DNA from: RGIG6353 sp045653035
GTDB taxonomy: Bacteria; Bacillota; Clostridia; Oscillospirales; SIG627
Length of the DNA: 64,000 nucleotides
Reading direction: 5' to 3'
Assembly (NCBI GenBank): GCA_045653035.1
Contig: JAZOLO010000009.1
Coordinates: 5,403 to 69,402 of the forward strand
Positions 24,278-32,591 of the stretch are shown here, in pieces. A program made the translations under genes and the position numbers. Positions within the stretch are counted from its first letter, which is position 1. Every line of letters begins with the position of its first letter. The notes below the pieces were generated by a model. The model searched no databases. It had not been told where the DNA came from and saw only the letters and a program-made list of their open reading frames with translations.

Positions 24278-24652
24278 TTATTCTTTTATTTCGGGTGCTT
24301 CTTTATTTGCTTTGGTCTCTTCCTTGGTAGTGTTGTCACGGGGCATAGGGTTAACGATCTCTCTTACTGCCCAGCGGTAAATTTTCATCTTGGTTCTGTC
24401 CTTGTTGATCTCAAGAGTAAGGATATCTTCTTTTATCGTGCAAACTCTGCCAATAATACCGCCGTTAGTACAGATCTCATCGCCTACTATTATGCTGTTA
24501 CGCATATTTGCAATTTCTTTTTCCTGCTTCTTCTGAGGTCTTATCATGAAGAAATACATCACCACAAAAAGAACTACCATCATAACAATCATTGACATTC
24601 CTCCGCCTGCACCTGCAGTGGTGGCTGTCGATGCTTCAAAAATACCTAACAT
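24278..24652 (-). CDS. yajC: Preprotein translocase subunit YajC
   Basis: YajC is a small single-span membrane protein that associates with SecDF-SecYEG. The product is 124 aa from ATG 24652 (MLGIFEAS), chosen because SD GGAGG lies 8 bases upstream; an earlier in-frame TTG overlaps the SD. One N-terminal membrane helix (about residues 20-38) is followed by FFMIRPQKKQEKE, the family hallmark, then the folded GDEICTNGGIIGRV core and a charged C-terminal tail. It stands alone here, without secDF or tgt. The tail (from about residue 100) is longer than in many homologues. Confidence 0.94.
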   Translation of the reverse strand: MLGIFEASTATTAGAGGGMSMIVMMVVLFVVMYFFMIRPQKKQEKEIANMRNSIIVGDEICTNGGIIGRVCTIKEDILTLEINKDRTKMKIYRWAVREIVNPMPRDNTTKEETKANKEAPEIKE

Positions 24653-24729
24653 TTTTATTTCCTCCAAATAATAATCATCGTCTTATTATACAGTAATAAA
24701 GGTAAAAAAGTCAATAGATAAATTGTAAA

Positions 24730-25602
24730 TCAGAAAAGTTGTGCTACAAGGATTCCTGCAAATACAAGTCCTGAACCTATAATTTCAGGAGTTGACATTG
24801 CCTGATGAAGAATAACCCAGCCTGCAAGTGCCGCAAAAACCGATTCAAGACTCATAATAAGAGTTGCAAGAGAGGGAAATGTGTATTTCTGACCTATAAT
24901 CTGGAAGGTGTAAGCAACACCAGACGACATTATACCTGTATAAAGAATGGGTATAGCCGCAAGCTTAATGTTTGCAATTGTAGGCTCTTCAAAAAGGAAC
25001 ATACAAACAAGACAGATTGTACCGCAAACAAAAAACTGTATACAGGAAAGCTTTACACAGTCAACGAGAGGGGAGAATTTGTCCACAACAAGAATGTGAA
25101 AGGTAAAAGCAATAGAGCATAGGAAAAGATATATGTCTGCTTTTTCAAGATAAAAGCCATCTTTTACACAGAGGAGATACATTCCTATAATTGCAAGAAG
25201 TACCGCAATCCATATAGTAGCTCTTGGCTTTTTCTTTGTGAAAATTCCTGCAATAGGTACGAAAATTATGTAAAGAGCAGTAATAAAGCCAGCCTTTCCA
25301 GGCTGTGCACCGGCTTCAAGTCCCATTTGCTGAAGAGACGAGGCAATAGCAAGCACGATGCCACAAGAGATGCCTCCGATAATAAGGGCTTTATCCTTGT
25401 GCTTTGCAGAGGACTGGTCTGCTTTCTTAAATTTATTTATTATTAGTATTGCAGGTAGCAGGGTAATAGCACCCACGTAATTTCTTACAGTATTAAATGT
25501 AAAAGAGCCAACGTTATTGAGCCCCAGTGACTGTGCAACAAAGGCAGTACCCCAAATAAGCGCGGCAACAAGAAGGAAAATACTTCCCTTAATGTTTTTC
25601 AT
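24730..25602 (-). CDS. EamA/DMT-family transporter
   Basis: This membrane protein of about 290 aa has ten predicted helices in two EamA repeats. The first begins FLLVAALIWGTAFVAQSLGL, the classic DMT N-terminal signature, and the second around LCSIAFTFHILVVDKFSPLV. ATG 25602 (MKNIKGS) is chosen for its strong GGGGGG SD, rejecting a 20-codon upstream extension. Substrates of this superfamily (metabolites, amino acids, nucleotide sugars) cannot be predicted from sequence. It is divergent from the KDG kinase gene, so an uptake or efflux link to that pathway is possible. Confidence 0.88.
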   Translation of the reverse strand: MKNIKGSIFLLVAALIWGTAFVAQSLGLNNVGSFTFNTVRNYVGAITLLPAILIINKFKKADQSSAKHKDKALIIGGISCGIVLAIASSLQQMGLEAGAQPGKAGFITALYIIFVPIAGIFTKKKPRATIWIAVLLAIIGMYLLCVKDGFYLEKADIYLFLCSIAFTFHILVVDKFSPLVDCVKLSCIQFFVCGTICLVCMFLFEEPTIANIKLAAIPILYTGIMSSGVAYTFQIIGQKYTFPSLATLIMSLESVFAALAGWVILHQAMSTPEIIGSGLVFAGILVAQLF

Positions 25603-25699
25603 AAGACCCCCCTTTGAAAATATTGACTTTCCAATTTTATCACAAAAGCTTTTCAAAAGCAATATAAAAATTTATGAAAATATTTTTAATAAAAATCCA

Positions 25700-25728
25700 T
25701 TGACTTTTATTAAAAATCGTAATATAAT
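25700..25728 (+). promoter_or_regulatory. Promoter for the kdgK-eda operon
   Basis: TTGACT (25700-25705) and a perfect TATAAT (25723-25728) are 17 bp apart, 40 bp upstream of the kinase start codon. Confidence 0.85.
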
Positions 25729-25768
25729 TTTACCGCAATTACAGTTAAAAACAATAAGGAGAGAGACA

Positions 25769-26791
25769 ATGAAAAGAATAGTTACTTTCGGCGAAATAAT
25801 GCTTCGCCTCGCACCCGAAGGTTATATGAGATTTCTTCAGGCAGATACCTTTGGTGCTACCTTTGGAGGAGGAGAGGCAAACGTTGCCGTTTCACTTTCT
25901 AATTACGGAATGAACGCCGCATTTGTTACAAAGCTTCCTTCTCACGAAATAGGACAGGCGGCAGTAAATTCTCTCAGACGCTTCGGAGTTGATACCTCAA
26001 AGATAACAAGAGGCGGTGACAGAGTAGGTATTTACTTTCTTGAAAAGGGAGCGAGCCAGCGCCCCTCAAAGGTTATTTACGACAGAGCGTATTCTTCTAT
26101 AATGACAGCAAAGCCAGAGGATTTCGATTGGCAGGATATTTTTGAAGGAGCAGATTGGTTCCACTTCACAGGAATTACTCCCGCACTTGGCGATAATGTT
26201 GCCGACACCTGTCTTGAAGCACTCAAGGAAGCAAAGAAACGCGGTATTACCGTTTCATGCGACCTCAATTACCGTAAAAAGCTTTGGACAAGAGAAAAAG
26301 CAGGAGAGGTTATGGCAAAGCTTATGCCTTTCGTTGACGTTTGTATTGCTAACGAGGAGGATGCAGGTGACGTATTCGGAATCCACGCAGCAAATACAAA
26401 TATCACAGGTGGTAAGATAAGCGAAGAGGGTTACAAGGACGTTGCAAAACAACTTGCTGACCGTTTCGGCTTTAAAAAGGTTGCAATTACCCTCCGTTCT
26501 TCTATTAGTGCCAATGATAACGACTGGGCAGCTATGCTTTATGAAAATGGCGAGTACTTCTTCTCCAAGTCTTACAGAATGCACATAGTTGACAGAGTAG
26601 GCGGTGGCGACAGCTTCGGTGCAGGTCTCATTTACGCAACCCTTTCCGAAATGACAAGTCAGGAAATAATAGAATTCGCAGTAGCCGCAAGCTGTCTTAA
26701 GCACAGTATAGAGGGAGACTTCAACATGGTGAGCGTTGCAGAAGTAATGCAACTTGCCGGAGGAGACGGCTCGGGACGAGTTGTAAGGTAG
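25769..26791 (+). CDS. kdgK: 2-dehydro-3-deoxygluconate (KDG) kinase
   Basis: KdgK phosphorylates KDG to KDPG with ATP. The product is 340 aa of the PfkB/ribokinase family. The first signature, GGGEANVAVSLSNYG, is near residue 32, and the second, with catalytic Asp in DRVGGGDSFGAGLIY, is near residue 280. SCDLNYRKKLW near residue 162 is typical of KDG kinases. ATG 25769 has SD AAGGAGAG; longer in-frame upstream sequence overlaps the divergent transporter and is not used. It is followed 9 bp later by KDPG aldolase, which uses its product, so the two form the lower Entner-Doudoroff/hexuronate route. Confidence 0.94.
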   Translation: MKRIVTFGEIMLRLAPEGYMRFLQADTFGATFGGGEANVAVSLSNYGMNAAFVTKLPSHEIGQAAVNSLRRFGVDTSKITRGGDRVGIYFLEKGASQRPSKVIYDRAYSSIMTAKPEDFDWQDIFEGADWFHFTGITPALGDNVADTCLEALKEAKKRGITVSCDLNYRKKLWTREKAGEVMAKLMPFVDVCIANEEDAGDVFGIHAANTNITGGKISEEGYKDVAKQLADRFGFKKVAITLRSSISANDNDWAAMLYENGEYFFSKSYRMHIVDRVGGGDSFGAGLIYATLSEMTSQEIIEFAVAASCLKHSIEGDFNMVSVAEVMQLAGGDGSGRVVR

Positions 26792-26800
26792 GAGGATAAT

Positions 26801-27430
26801 ATGGACGTTATATCAAAGCTTCAGGAGTTTAAGGTAATTCCCGTTGTTACAATAAAGGATATCACAAAGGCAGTGCCTCTTGCTAAAGCACTTATAGATG
26901 GAGGGCTTCCCACTGCGGAGGTTACTTTCAGAACAGCAGGTGCGGCAGACGCTATAAGAGCAATAACAAAGGAATTTCCCGACATGTTTGTCGGTGCAGG
27001 AACGGTTCTTACCGTTGAGCAAGCGGACGAGGCGATTGACGCAGGTGCTAAATTCCTCGTTGCCCCTGGCTTCAACAAAGAGGTAGTTCTTCATTCACTT
27101 TCAAGAGGTGTTCCTATGGTGCCCGGTGTGTGCACTCCTACGGAAATAGAAGCAGCCCTCAGCATCGGTCTTAAGTGTGTTAAGTTTTTCCCTGCTGAAG
27201 CAGCAGGCGGAGTTAAGATGATAAAGGCAATATCCGCTCCTTACGGCATGATAAAGATTATGCCCACAGGCGGAATATCACCTGAAAATATAGGTACGTA
27301 TCTCGCTTGTAAGTCTGTTATATGCTGTGGCGGAAGCTGGCTCACACCTTCTGACCTTATTGAAAAAGGCGACTTTGAGGGTATCACAAAAATAGTTAAA
27401 GAAGCAGTAGAGCTTGTTCGCGAAATGTAA
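26801..27430 (+). CDS. eda: KDPG/KHG aldolase
   Basis: Eda cleaves 2-keto-3-deoxy-6-phosphogluconate into pyruvate and glyceraldehyde 3-phosphate by a class I Schiff-base mechanism. The 209-aa TIM barrel shows VIPVVTIKD at the N terminus, the GGLPTAEVTFRT segment with its catalytic Glu, VGAGTVLTVEQ, the phosphate-binding PTGGISPENI, and the Schiff-base lysine in LKCVKFFPAE (about residue 131). SD AGGAGGA lies in the 9-bp gap after kdgK, so the pair is an operon closed by a strong terminator. Confidence 0.96.
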   Translation: MDVISKLQEFKVIPVVTIKDITKAVPLAKALIDGGLPTAEVTFRTAGAADAIRAITKEFPDMFVGAGTVLTVEQADEAIDAGAKFLVAPGFNKEVVLHSLSRGVPMVPGVCTPTEIEAALSIGLKCVKFFPAEAAGGVKMIKAISAPYGMIKIMPTGGISPENIGTYLACKSVICCGGSWLTPSDLIEKGDFEGITKIVKEAVELVREM

Positions 27431-27431
27431 T

Positions 27432-27463
27432 AAAAAATCCGACTCTGATGAGTCGGATTTTTT
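27432..27463 (+). terminator. Terminator of the kdgK-eda operon
   Basis: A 14-bp perfect stem (27432-27445 with 27450-27463, 4-nt loop) with a run of eight T residues directly follows the eda stop. It also lies just past the stop of the convergent transporter. Confidence 0.93.
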
Positions 27464-27472
27464 TATAATGTG

Positions 27473-28360
27473 TCAATTTTGCTTTGAGGTAATATTCGTC
27501 AGCACTATTGAAAAGATAACGAGAGCAATGCCGAAATACTGTAAAATCGAAAGATTATCACTAAAGAAAACACCGCCAATAGCAGTTGCTACAACAGGCT
27601 CAATCGCGGCGATTACCGCTGCCTTTCCCCCCTCAAGTCTCTCAAGTCCTTTAGTGTAAAAGACGTAAGGTAAAACTGCCGTAATAAGACCTGACAGTGC
27701 CATTAGAAAGCCTAAAGTGGGTGTTTTTGATACAGTATCCAAAAGCATTCCAAAATCTGTAAAAAACGAAAGCCCAATTGCCGCAAAAATAAAGGTATAT
27801 GCGGTAATACTCATTGAAGAATAGCCCCTTTGAAGTGCAAAGCGGGAAAAAATACTGTAAAGGGCATAAGATACACCCGATGCAATTCCGAGTAGTAAAG
27901 CGACAAATGAGACTTTTGTATCGCTACCGATAATTCCTGTAACAAACGTACAGCCAACAACGCAGACGATGCAGGAAAGCACCTTTGAAAGAGTTATCCT
28001 TTCTTTGAAAATGAAGAAAGAAAAAATGATTACGAAAACAGGGGAGGTGTATAACAGCACCGCCGCCACAGACATAGAGCTTCTTACTATCGTTTCAAAA
28101 TAACAAACTGTGAATATCATAAGACTGACAAGCCCACTGCCAAGAAAGCACCAAAGGTCACGTAGCTTTATTTTGAAAAGACGTGTGTCCTTTATGAGTA
28201 TGTATACTGTCATGATAAGGGACGCGAAAATCAGTCTTATTCCTGCAATGTCAACGGATTTAAGCCCTGTAGAGCTAAAAAAGTTGACAAACACTCCCAT
28301 CGTACCCCAAAGAGCACCTGCAATAAGAACAAATATAACTCCTAAATTTTTGCTTTTCAT
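27473..28360 (-). CDS. EamA/DMT-family transporter, second copy
   Basis: This 295-aa ten-helix membrane protein has two EamA repeats. The first starts GVIFVLIAGALWGTMGVFVNFF, the second around VALLLGIASGVSYALYSIFS, and LERLEGGKAAVIAAIEPVVA near residue 240 is a common DMT motif. It is only distantly similar to the transporter at 24730-25602. Together the two flank the KDG kinase/KDPG aldolase operon and converge on or diverge from it, which may be coincidence or may reflect sugar-acid transport. Substrate unknown. Confidence 0.88.
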   Translation of the reverse strand: MKSKNLGVIFVLIAGALWGTMGVFVNFFSSTGLKSVDIAGIRLIFASLIMTVYILIKDTRLFKIKLRDLWCFLGSGLVSLMIFTVCYFETIVRSSMSVAAVLLYTSPVFVIIFSFFIFKERITLSKVLSCIVCVVGCTFVTGIIGSDTKVSFVALLLGIASGVSYALYSIFSRFALQRGYSSMSITAYTFIFAAIGLSFFTDFGMLLDTVSKTPTLGFLMALSGLITAVLPYVFYTKGLERLEGGKAAVIAAIEPVVATAIGGVFFSDNLSILQYFGIALVIFSIVLTNITSKQN

Positions 28361-28548
28361 AATTACCCCATAAAACGTAGATAAAATATCAACATCTTTA
28401 TTTTTGTTAGACGAAGTATAAGATTTTATATCGGAAGTATACCGCGTTTTGTCTTATTAGTCAAGATGCTTTGTATCTTTTCCGCTCTTTTGTGAATAAT
28501 ATAAAATGCACGTATAAAGTGCAAACAACATACGAAAGGACGGATTTA

Positions 28549-29796
28549 ATGAATCCATTTGAACAAAAATCAAAGCCTGTTGACGAAGCCTTTACATCGT
28601 GGAAATGCATTTATCCTTGTTCCTATAAGAAGGAGTTTGCAGACCCTTATACCAAAACCCGTATTATTCTCATGAACGGTACGGAGTTTGAGGCAAACTG
28701 GTTTTCTCATCAGTTTTCACGCCACACCGACAACATGGATTTAAGACGCGAGATTGCAGTTACAAGAAGAGTTGAAAAGCAGCAGCAGATGAAGATTTCG
28801 TGTCTCAAGCCTATTGACGAATCACCCCTTGAGCACACTATCGGTTATGAACAGCTAGCCGTTGACCTTACGGCTATCCTTGCAAAGCGTGAGCCAGACC
28901 CGCACGTTAAAGCAGCCCTCGACTTTGCACTGCTTGAGGATTTCGACCATCTTTACAGATATGCCGACCTTCTTGAAATGGACAGCGGTATAAGAGCAGA
29001 AGAGCTTGTTGGCGGATACACCGAAATAATGCCTGGCAGACCTACCATTACCGAGCACAGATATCCTTATGACAACGTTAAGCCTGCAACAGATTTCAGA
29101 ACGGCAGACCCTATAACAAAGCTGAATGTTAATATCATAACAGCCGCAGAACAGCAGACCATGAACTACTATATGAATATCGCCCCATTCTATTGCAACG
29201 ATATCGGCAGACGCCTTTATCAGGAAATAGGACTTATAGAAGAACAGCACGTAAGTCAATACGGAAGCCTTATTGACCCCAACGGCACGTGGCTTGAAAT
29301 GGCACTGATGCATGAATACAACGAATGTTACCTCTACTATTCATGCTACTGCGACGAAAAGGACCTCCGGATTAAACAGATGTGGGAAGAATTTTTTGAA
29401 GAGGAGCTTTCACATCTTCATAAAGCCGCAGAGCTTCTCGAAAAATATGAGGGCAGATGTTGGGAAGAGGTTATACCCTGCGGAGAATTTCCCGAGCTTC
29501 TTTCCTTTGGTCCCAATATCGAATACGTCAGAGACGTACTTGAAAAAACAGTCAGAAACACCTCTTATTTTGACGACTATCCTCACATCAATGATATCCC
29601 CGACGACGCAAAATTCTTTTTCTTCCAGAATAAACTCAACTGTGACGTGCCGTCAGTACCTTCCCATGAAGTCATCGACAAATATATCTCATGCAAGGGA
29701 ATGGACTACCGCTACGAAACAAAACCCCATCCCATACCTGAACTTCAGAACAGAACCTGTGACAATACCACCCTTGGTAGAATTAAGGGTGAATAA
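28549..29796 (+). CDS. Ferritin-like protein, possibly diiron (415 aa)
   Basis: I do not recognise a named family. ATG 28549 has SD GAAAGGA. The protein is mostly helical and soluble, with a Cys-containing N terminus (CIYPC, residues 20-24) and several ExxH-type motifs: LEDFDHLYRYADLL (Glu130, His134), AAEQQTMNYY (Glu201), IEEQHVSQYG (Glu231-232, His234), MHEYNECYLY and EEELSHLHKAA (Glu284-286, His289, His291). This pattern suggests a ferritin-like four-helix bundle that binds two metals, as in rubrerythrins or Mn catalases. It lies near CotF-like spore-coat genes, so a role in oxidative protection or the coat is possible but unproven. A strong terminator follows. Confidence 0.75.
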   Translation: MNPFEQKSKPVDEAFTSWKCIYPCSYKKEFADPYTKTRIILMNGTEFEANWFSHQFSRHTDNMDLRREIAVTRRVEKQQQMKISCLKPIDESPLEHTIGYEQLAVDLTAILAKREPDPHVKAALDFALLEDFDHLYRYADLLEMDSGIRAEELVGGYTEIMPGRPTITEHRYPYDNVKPATDFRTADPITKLNVNIITAAEQQTMNYYMNIAPFYCNDIGRRLYQEIGLIEEQHVSQYGSLIDPNGTWLEMALMHEYNECYLYYSCYCDEKDLRIKQMWEEFFEEELSHLHKAAELLEKYEGRCWEEVIPCGEFPELLSFGPNIEYVRDVLEKTVRNTSYFDDYPHINDIPDDAKFFFFQNKLNCDVPSVPSHEVIDKYISCKGMDYRYETKPHPIPELQNRTCDNTTLGRIKGE

Positions 29797-29833
29797 AAAA
29801 ATACCGATTGGAATTATCCAATCGGTATTTTTT
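29796..29833 (+). terminator. Terminator of the ferritin-like gene
   Basis: A 17-bp perfect stem (29796-29812 with 29817-29833, 4-nt loop) with A and T runs on either side lies between two convergent genes and probably serves both. Confidence 0.93.
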
Positions 29834-31214
29834 AACTTCTTGTAATATGTACAACACACTCACAATGCTTTGTTCCGGGGAAAAGATTTACGGGATAAAC
29901 TGCACTTGACGTATAACCCTTATGGAAAAGATATCCCATATCCCTTGCAAGAGTGGCAGGGTCACAGGAAATGTAAAGTATGTCAGAGACACCCTTATCT
30001 GAAAGGAAGTCCAGAAGCTCTGTTGTAGTACCCTTTCTCGGCGGGTCAAGAATTACAAGAGAGGGAGGGTATTTATCAAACCAGTCGGATTTCGTTATAT
30101 CAAGTGAATCTGCCGCCATAAAGCGTGCGTTTGAAATACCGTTTCGGGATGCGTTGAGAGTCGCACATTCCGCCGCCTTTTCAACTATTTCTATACCGAA
30201 AAGTCTGTCAGCGGTAGCCTTGATTTGCCCTTTATTCATCATAGAAAACAGGGTAATTCCGATAGTACCCACACCGCAGTAAAGGTCGTATACGTTTTCA
30301 AAGTGTTTGGCGTCAAGAAGTGAAAAGGCTTTCTTATAAACCTCCTCCGCACCCACTCTGTTTACCTGAAAAAAGGAGTCGGGGGATAGCTTGAAGCGAC
30401 AATCGAGAAGCTCGTCCTCAAAGTAGTCCTCACCGTAAATTATACGAAAATCGTCGGATAAAACGACGTTTGTGTCCTTATTGTTATAGTTTATATATAC
30501 GTTTACAATTTCGGGAAAACAGCCTGTAATATACTCGGCAAAGCTCTTTTCAAAATCCCTCGAAACAAGCTGTTTTGTATTTGTTACAACTGTCACCGAG
30601 ACCTTGTTTTCTTTATTTACCCTATAATATAAATGCCTTACAATACCGCTTTTTGTTTCTTCGTTGTAGCCTTCAACGTTATGTAACGTAAGGTATGACA
30701 TAATACTCTTTGTGAAATGTGAAAATGCTTCGTGGTTTATAACACAGTCGGTGCTTTCTTCGATAATTCTGTGAGAGTGAGGAGCATAAAAACCGCAACG
30801 CACAGCATCTTTTTCCTGTGATACGGGGATTTGCGTTTTGTTACGGTAGTGCTTTGTCACAGGGGTTAAAACGTTTTCAACGGTAACGTCTATTTTTCCT
30901 ATCCTTTGCATAACCGCTTCTATGTTTTCTTTTTTTATTCTTTCTTCCTCGGAAAGTGTTACGTGTCTGAAAACACAGCCTCCGCATTTTGGGAAAACCT
31001 TACAGTCAGGTGCGACTCTTACAGGAGAAGGGGAGATAATACGGAGAAGCTTCCCGACTGAGTAGTTTCTATTCTCTTTTATAATAACAATTTCGGCTTC
31101 GTCACCAACAGAAGCAGCAGGAATGAAAATGACTTCGCCGTCTACTCTTGCAATTCCCGCCCCGTCAGCCGACATAGCTTCTATTTTAACACTCAAAACA
31201 GTATTCTTTTTCAT
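29832..31214 (-). CDS. 23S rRNA (uracil-5-)-methyltransferase, RlmD/RlmC/TrmA family
   Basis: This SAM-dependent RNA m5U methyltransferase has about 460 aa. It has an N-terminal TRAM domain (KIEAMSADGAGIARVDGEVI), a cysteine cluster for a [4Fe-4S] centre (CKVFPKCGGC with a later CVINHE cysteine), the SAM-binding VYDLYCGVGTIGIT near residue 312, the DPPRKGTT motif near residue 390, and the catalytic cysteine in ILYISCDPATLARD near residue 415. ATG 31214 follows SD GGGAGGTG. Which RNA it modifies (U747, U1939 or tRNA U54) cannot be decided, since Firmicutes carry several paralogues. Confidence 0.93.
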   Translation of the reverse strand: MKKNTVLSVKIEAMSADGAGIARVDGEVIFIPAASVGDEAEIVIIKENRNYSVGKLLRIISPSPVRVAPDCKVFPKCGGCVFRHVTLSEEERIKKENIEAVMQRIGKIDVTVENVLTPVTKHYRNKTQIPVSQEKDAVRCGFYAPHSHRIIEESTDCVINHEAFSHFTKSIMSYLTLHNVEGYNEETKSGIVRHLYYRVNKENKVSVTVVTNTKQLVSRDFEKSFAEYITGCFPEIVNVYINYNNKDTNVVLSDDFRIIYGEDYFEDELLDCRFKLSPDSFFQVNRVGAEEVYKKAFSLLDAKHFENVYDLYCGVGTIGITLFSMMNKGQIKATADRLFGIEIVEKAAECATLNASRNGISNARFMAADSLDITKSDWFDKYPPSLVILDPPRKGTTTELLDFLSDKGVSDILYISCDPATLARDMGYLFHKGYTSSAVYPVNLFPGTKHCECVVHITRS

Positions 31215-31232
31215 AAAATGCACCTCCCATAA

Positions 31233-31261
31233 ATTATACAGTAAAATATTACATTTTGCAA
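31233..31261 (-). promoter_or_regulatory. Promoter for the RNA methyltransferase gene
   Basis: On the minus strand, TTGCAA (31256-31261) and a perfect TATAAT (31233-31238) are 17 bp apart, about 20 bp upstream of the start codon. Confidence 0.75.
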
Positions 31262-31323
31262 GAATAAAAGAGAAATATCTGAAAATACTAAAAGTGTAAA
31301 TTTTATGAAAGGCGGTAAAACCT

Positions 31324-31509
31324 ATGGCAAACCTTACAACAAAAGAACTTGACCTTATAAAAGCTCAGCTTGGAGAGGAGCAAAACCTTATTGCAAAGTA
31401 CAAGATGTACTCAGCAACTACCTGTGACCCCGTTCTTAAGGAACAGCTCAGCACAATAGCATCAAAGCATCAGGCACACTTTGACAGACTTGTAACTTTA
31501 CTTGCATAA
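31324..31509 (+). CDS. Small helical protein, CotF-like (61 aa)
   Basis: This 61-aa protein is a single helical hairpin, MANLTTKELDLIKAQLGEEQ at the start and ASKHQAHFDRLVTLLA at the end. The EEQNLIAKYKMYS segment followed by a HQAHF motif resembles half of a CotF-type ferritin-like bundle from spore coats. SD GGCGG precedes the ATG. It is followed by a 95-bp gap with a folded RNA element and then a longer CotF-like gene, so the two are probably co-expressed late in sporulation. Confidence 0.7.
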   Translation: MANLTTKELDLIKAQLGEEQNLIAKYKMYSATTCDPVLKEQLSTIASKHQAHFDRLVTLLA

Positions 31510-31553
31510 TTTAAGTAAGACAAGGACAACAAATTAAATAACACAAAGTATCT

Positions 31554-31587
31554 GCCGAGAGGCTGTCGTGGTTCGACTCTCATCGGC
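31554..31587 (+). other. Folded RNA element just before the second CotF-like gene
   Basis: This 34-nt segment can fold as GCCGA-GAG paired with CTC-(A)-TCGGC, enclosing a GTCG/CGAC hairpin with a TGGTT loop. It ends only a few bases before the AAGGAGG SD of the downstream gene. It has no T-tract, so it is not a terminator; it may stabilise the mRNA or modulate translation. Confidence 0.35.
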
Positions 31588-31604
31588 TTATAAGGAGGAA
31601 TATT

Positions 31605-31886
31605 ATGACAAATTGTCCCGAAATCAACAATTTCACCGATAAGAATATTATGACAGACGCACTTGCAACCCAGAAGGCTGTCACCGCGTGCTACAACTAC
31701 TCAGCAAACGAAGCTGCAAATCCGAGTGTCAAGAATACAATGATGGACCTTCTCAACGAGGAGCATACACTTCAGCATCAGGTATTTGACGAAATGTCAA
31801 AGAGAGGCTGGTATCCCACAGAAGCGGCAAGTGACACCAAGATAAACGAAGTAAAATCCACCTATACAGGAGCAAACGCCCAGTAA
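31605..31886 (+). CDS. CotF-family spore coat protein (93 aa)
   Basis: This small, mainly helical protein is of the coat/ferritin-like CotF type. Its core reads DALATQKAVTACYNYSANEA, then LLNEEHTLQHQVFDEMSKRGWYP. The EEHTLQHQVF helix and the RGWYP(T/V) ending are characteristic of CotF-like proteins, which associate with the spore coat. SD AAGGAGG precedes the ATG. It has one Cys in the middle helix (ACYNY) and one at residue 4. It is followed by a strong terminator. Confidence 0.85.
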   Translation: MTNCPEINNFTDKNIMTDALATQKAVTACYNYSANEAANPSVKNTMMDLLNEEHTLQHQVFDEMSKRGWYPTEAASDTKINEVKSTYTGANAQ

Positions 31887-31889
31887 AAT

Positions 31890-31922
31890 AATGCGGTTAT
31901 CAAATTTTTTGATAACCGCATT
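31890..31922 (+). terminator. Terminator of the CotF-like gene pair
   Basis: A 15-bp perfect stem (31890-31904 with 31908-31922, 3-nt loop) follows the stop codon at 31886. The T-run after it is short. Confidence 0.85.
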
Positions 31923-31931
31923 TCCTACATA

Positions 31932-31960
31932 TTGAAAAAAGCTATTGTTTATGTTATAAT
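31932..31960 (+). promoter_or_regulatory. Promoter for the acetyltransferase-comEC operon
   Basis: TTGAAA (31932-31937) and a perfect TATAAT (31955-31960) are 17 bp apart, about 55 bp upstream of the start at 32016. Confidence 0.8.
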
Positions 31961-32015
31961 CCTCTGTGAAAAGCAAAAGAGTGCGAGATTAAAAATCACC
32001 TTTGAGGAAGTAAAA

Positions 32016-32591
32016 ATGTACGAAAAGTTCTTGGATTATAAAGTAAAGCACCTACCCAGTATTGAAACAAAGCGACTTTTTTTGAGAAAAATGACAGTAA
32101 AGGACAGTTCTGATATGTTTCTTTACGCTTCTAATTCAGATGTTACAAAGTTTCTAACGTGGTCTCCCCACGAAAGCCTTGAATATACCAAGAAGTATCT
32201 CAGGTTTCTCGTTAAAAAATACAAAACAGGCGAATTCCTCGACTGGGGAATAATACTGAAAAGCGAAAATAAGCTTATAGGAACGTGCGGATTTACTTGT
32301 ATAGATTTAGCTAACTGTAAGGGGGAAATAGGCTACGTTTTAAGTCCTCAGTATCAAAAGAACGGATATGCCGAAGAGTGCGTAAAAGAGGTTATCCGTT
32401 ACGCTTTCTCCAGCCTTGAGCTTAACAGAATAGAAGCACGTGTCATGGAGGGGAATTTTTCTTCACAAAGGCTTCTTGAAAAATGCGGATTTGCCTTTGA
32501 GGGCAAATCATCAGAGGAAATATACGTAAAAAAAGAATTCAAAAACATTCTTCATTATGCGATACTGAAATCAAACTGTAAATTTTTATGA
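32016..32591 (+). CDS. GNAT N-acetyltransferase, RimJ/RimL type
   Basis: This acetyl-CoA-dependent N-acetyltransferase has 191 aa. ATG 32016 (MYEKFLDYK) is chosen for SD GAGGAAG; an upstream extension reads through the promoter. The RimJ/L pattern is clear: IETKRLFLRKMTVKDSSDMF, WSPHESLEYTKKYL, the acetyl-CoA-binding GYVLSPQYQKNGYAEECVK (about residue 112), and NRIEARVMEGNFSSQRLLEK, ending with a CGF motif. The target (ribosomal protein, small molecule or antibiotic) cannot be predicted. The stop overlaps the comEC start by 4 bp (ATGA), so the two are translationally coupled. Confidence 0.92.
   Translation: MYEKFLDYKVKHLPSIETKRLFLRKMTVKDSSDMFLYASNSDVTKFLTWSPHESLEYTKKYLRFLVKKYKTGEFLDWGIILKSENKLIGTCGFTCIDLANCKGEIGYVLSPQYQKNGYAEECVKEVIRYAFSSLELNRIEARVMEGNFSSQRLLEKCGFAFEGKSSEEIYVKKEFKNILHYAILKSNCKFL

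Noticed and set aside
31554..31587. A tRNA or riboswitch between the CotF-like genes
   Set aside because: The TTCGA in the loop recalls a T-arm, but no acceptor or anticodon arm exists, and no known aptamer core is visible.
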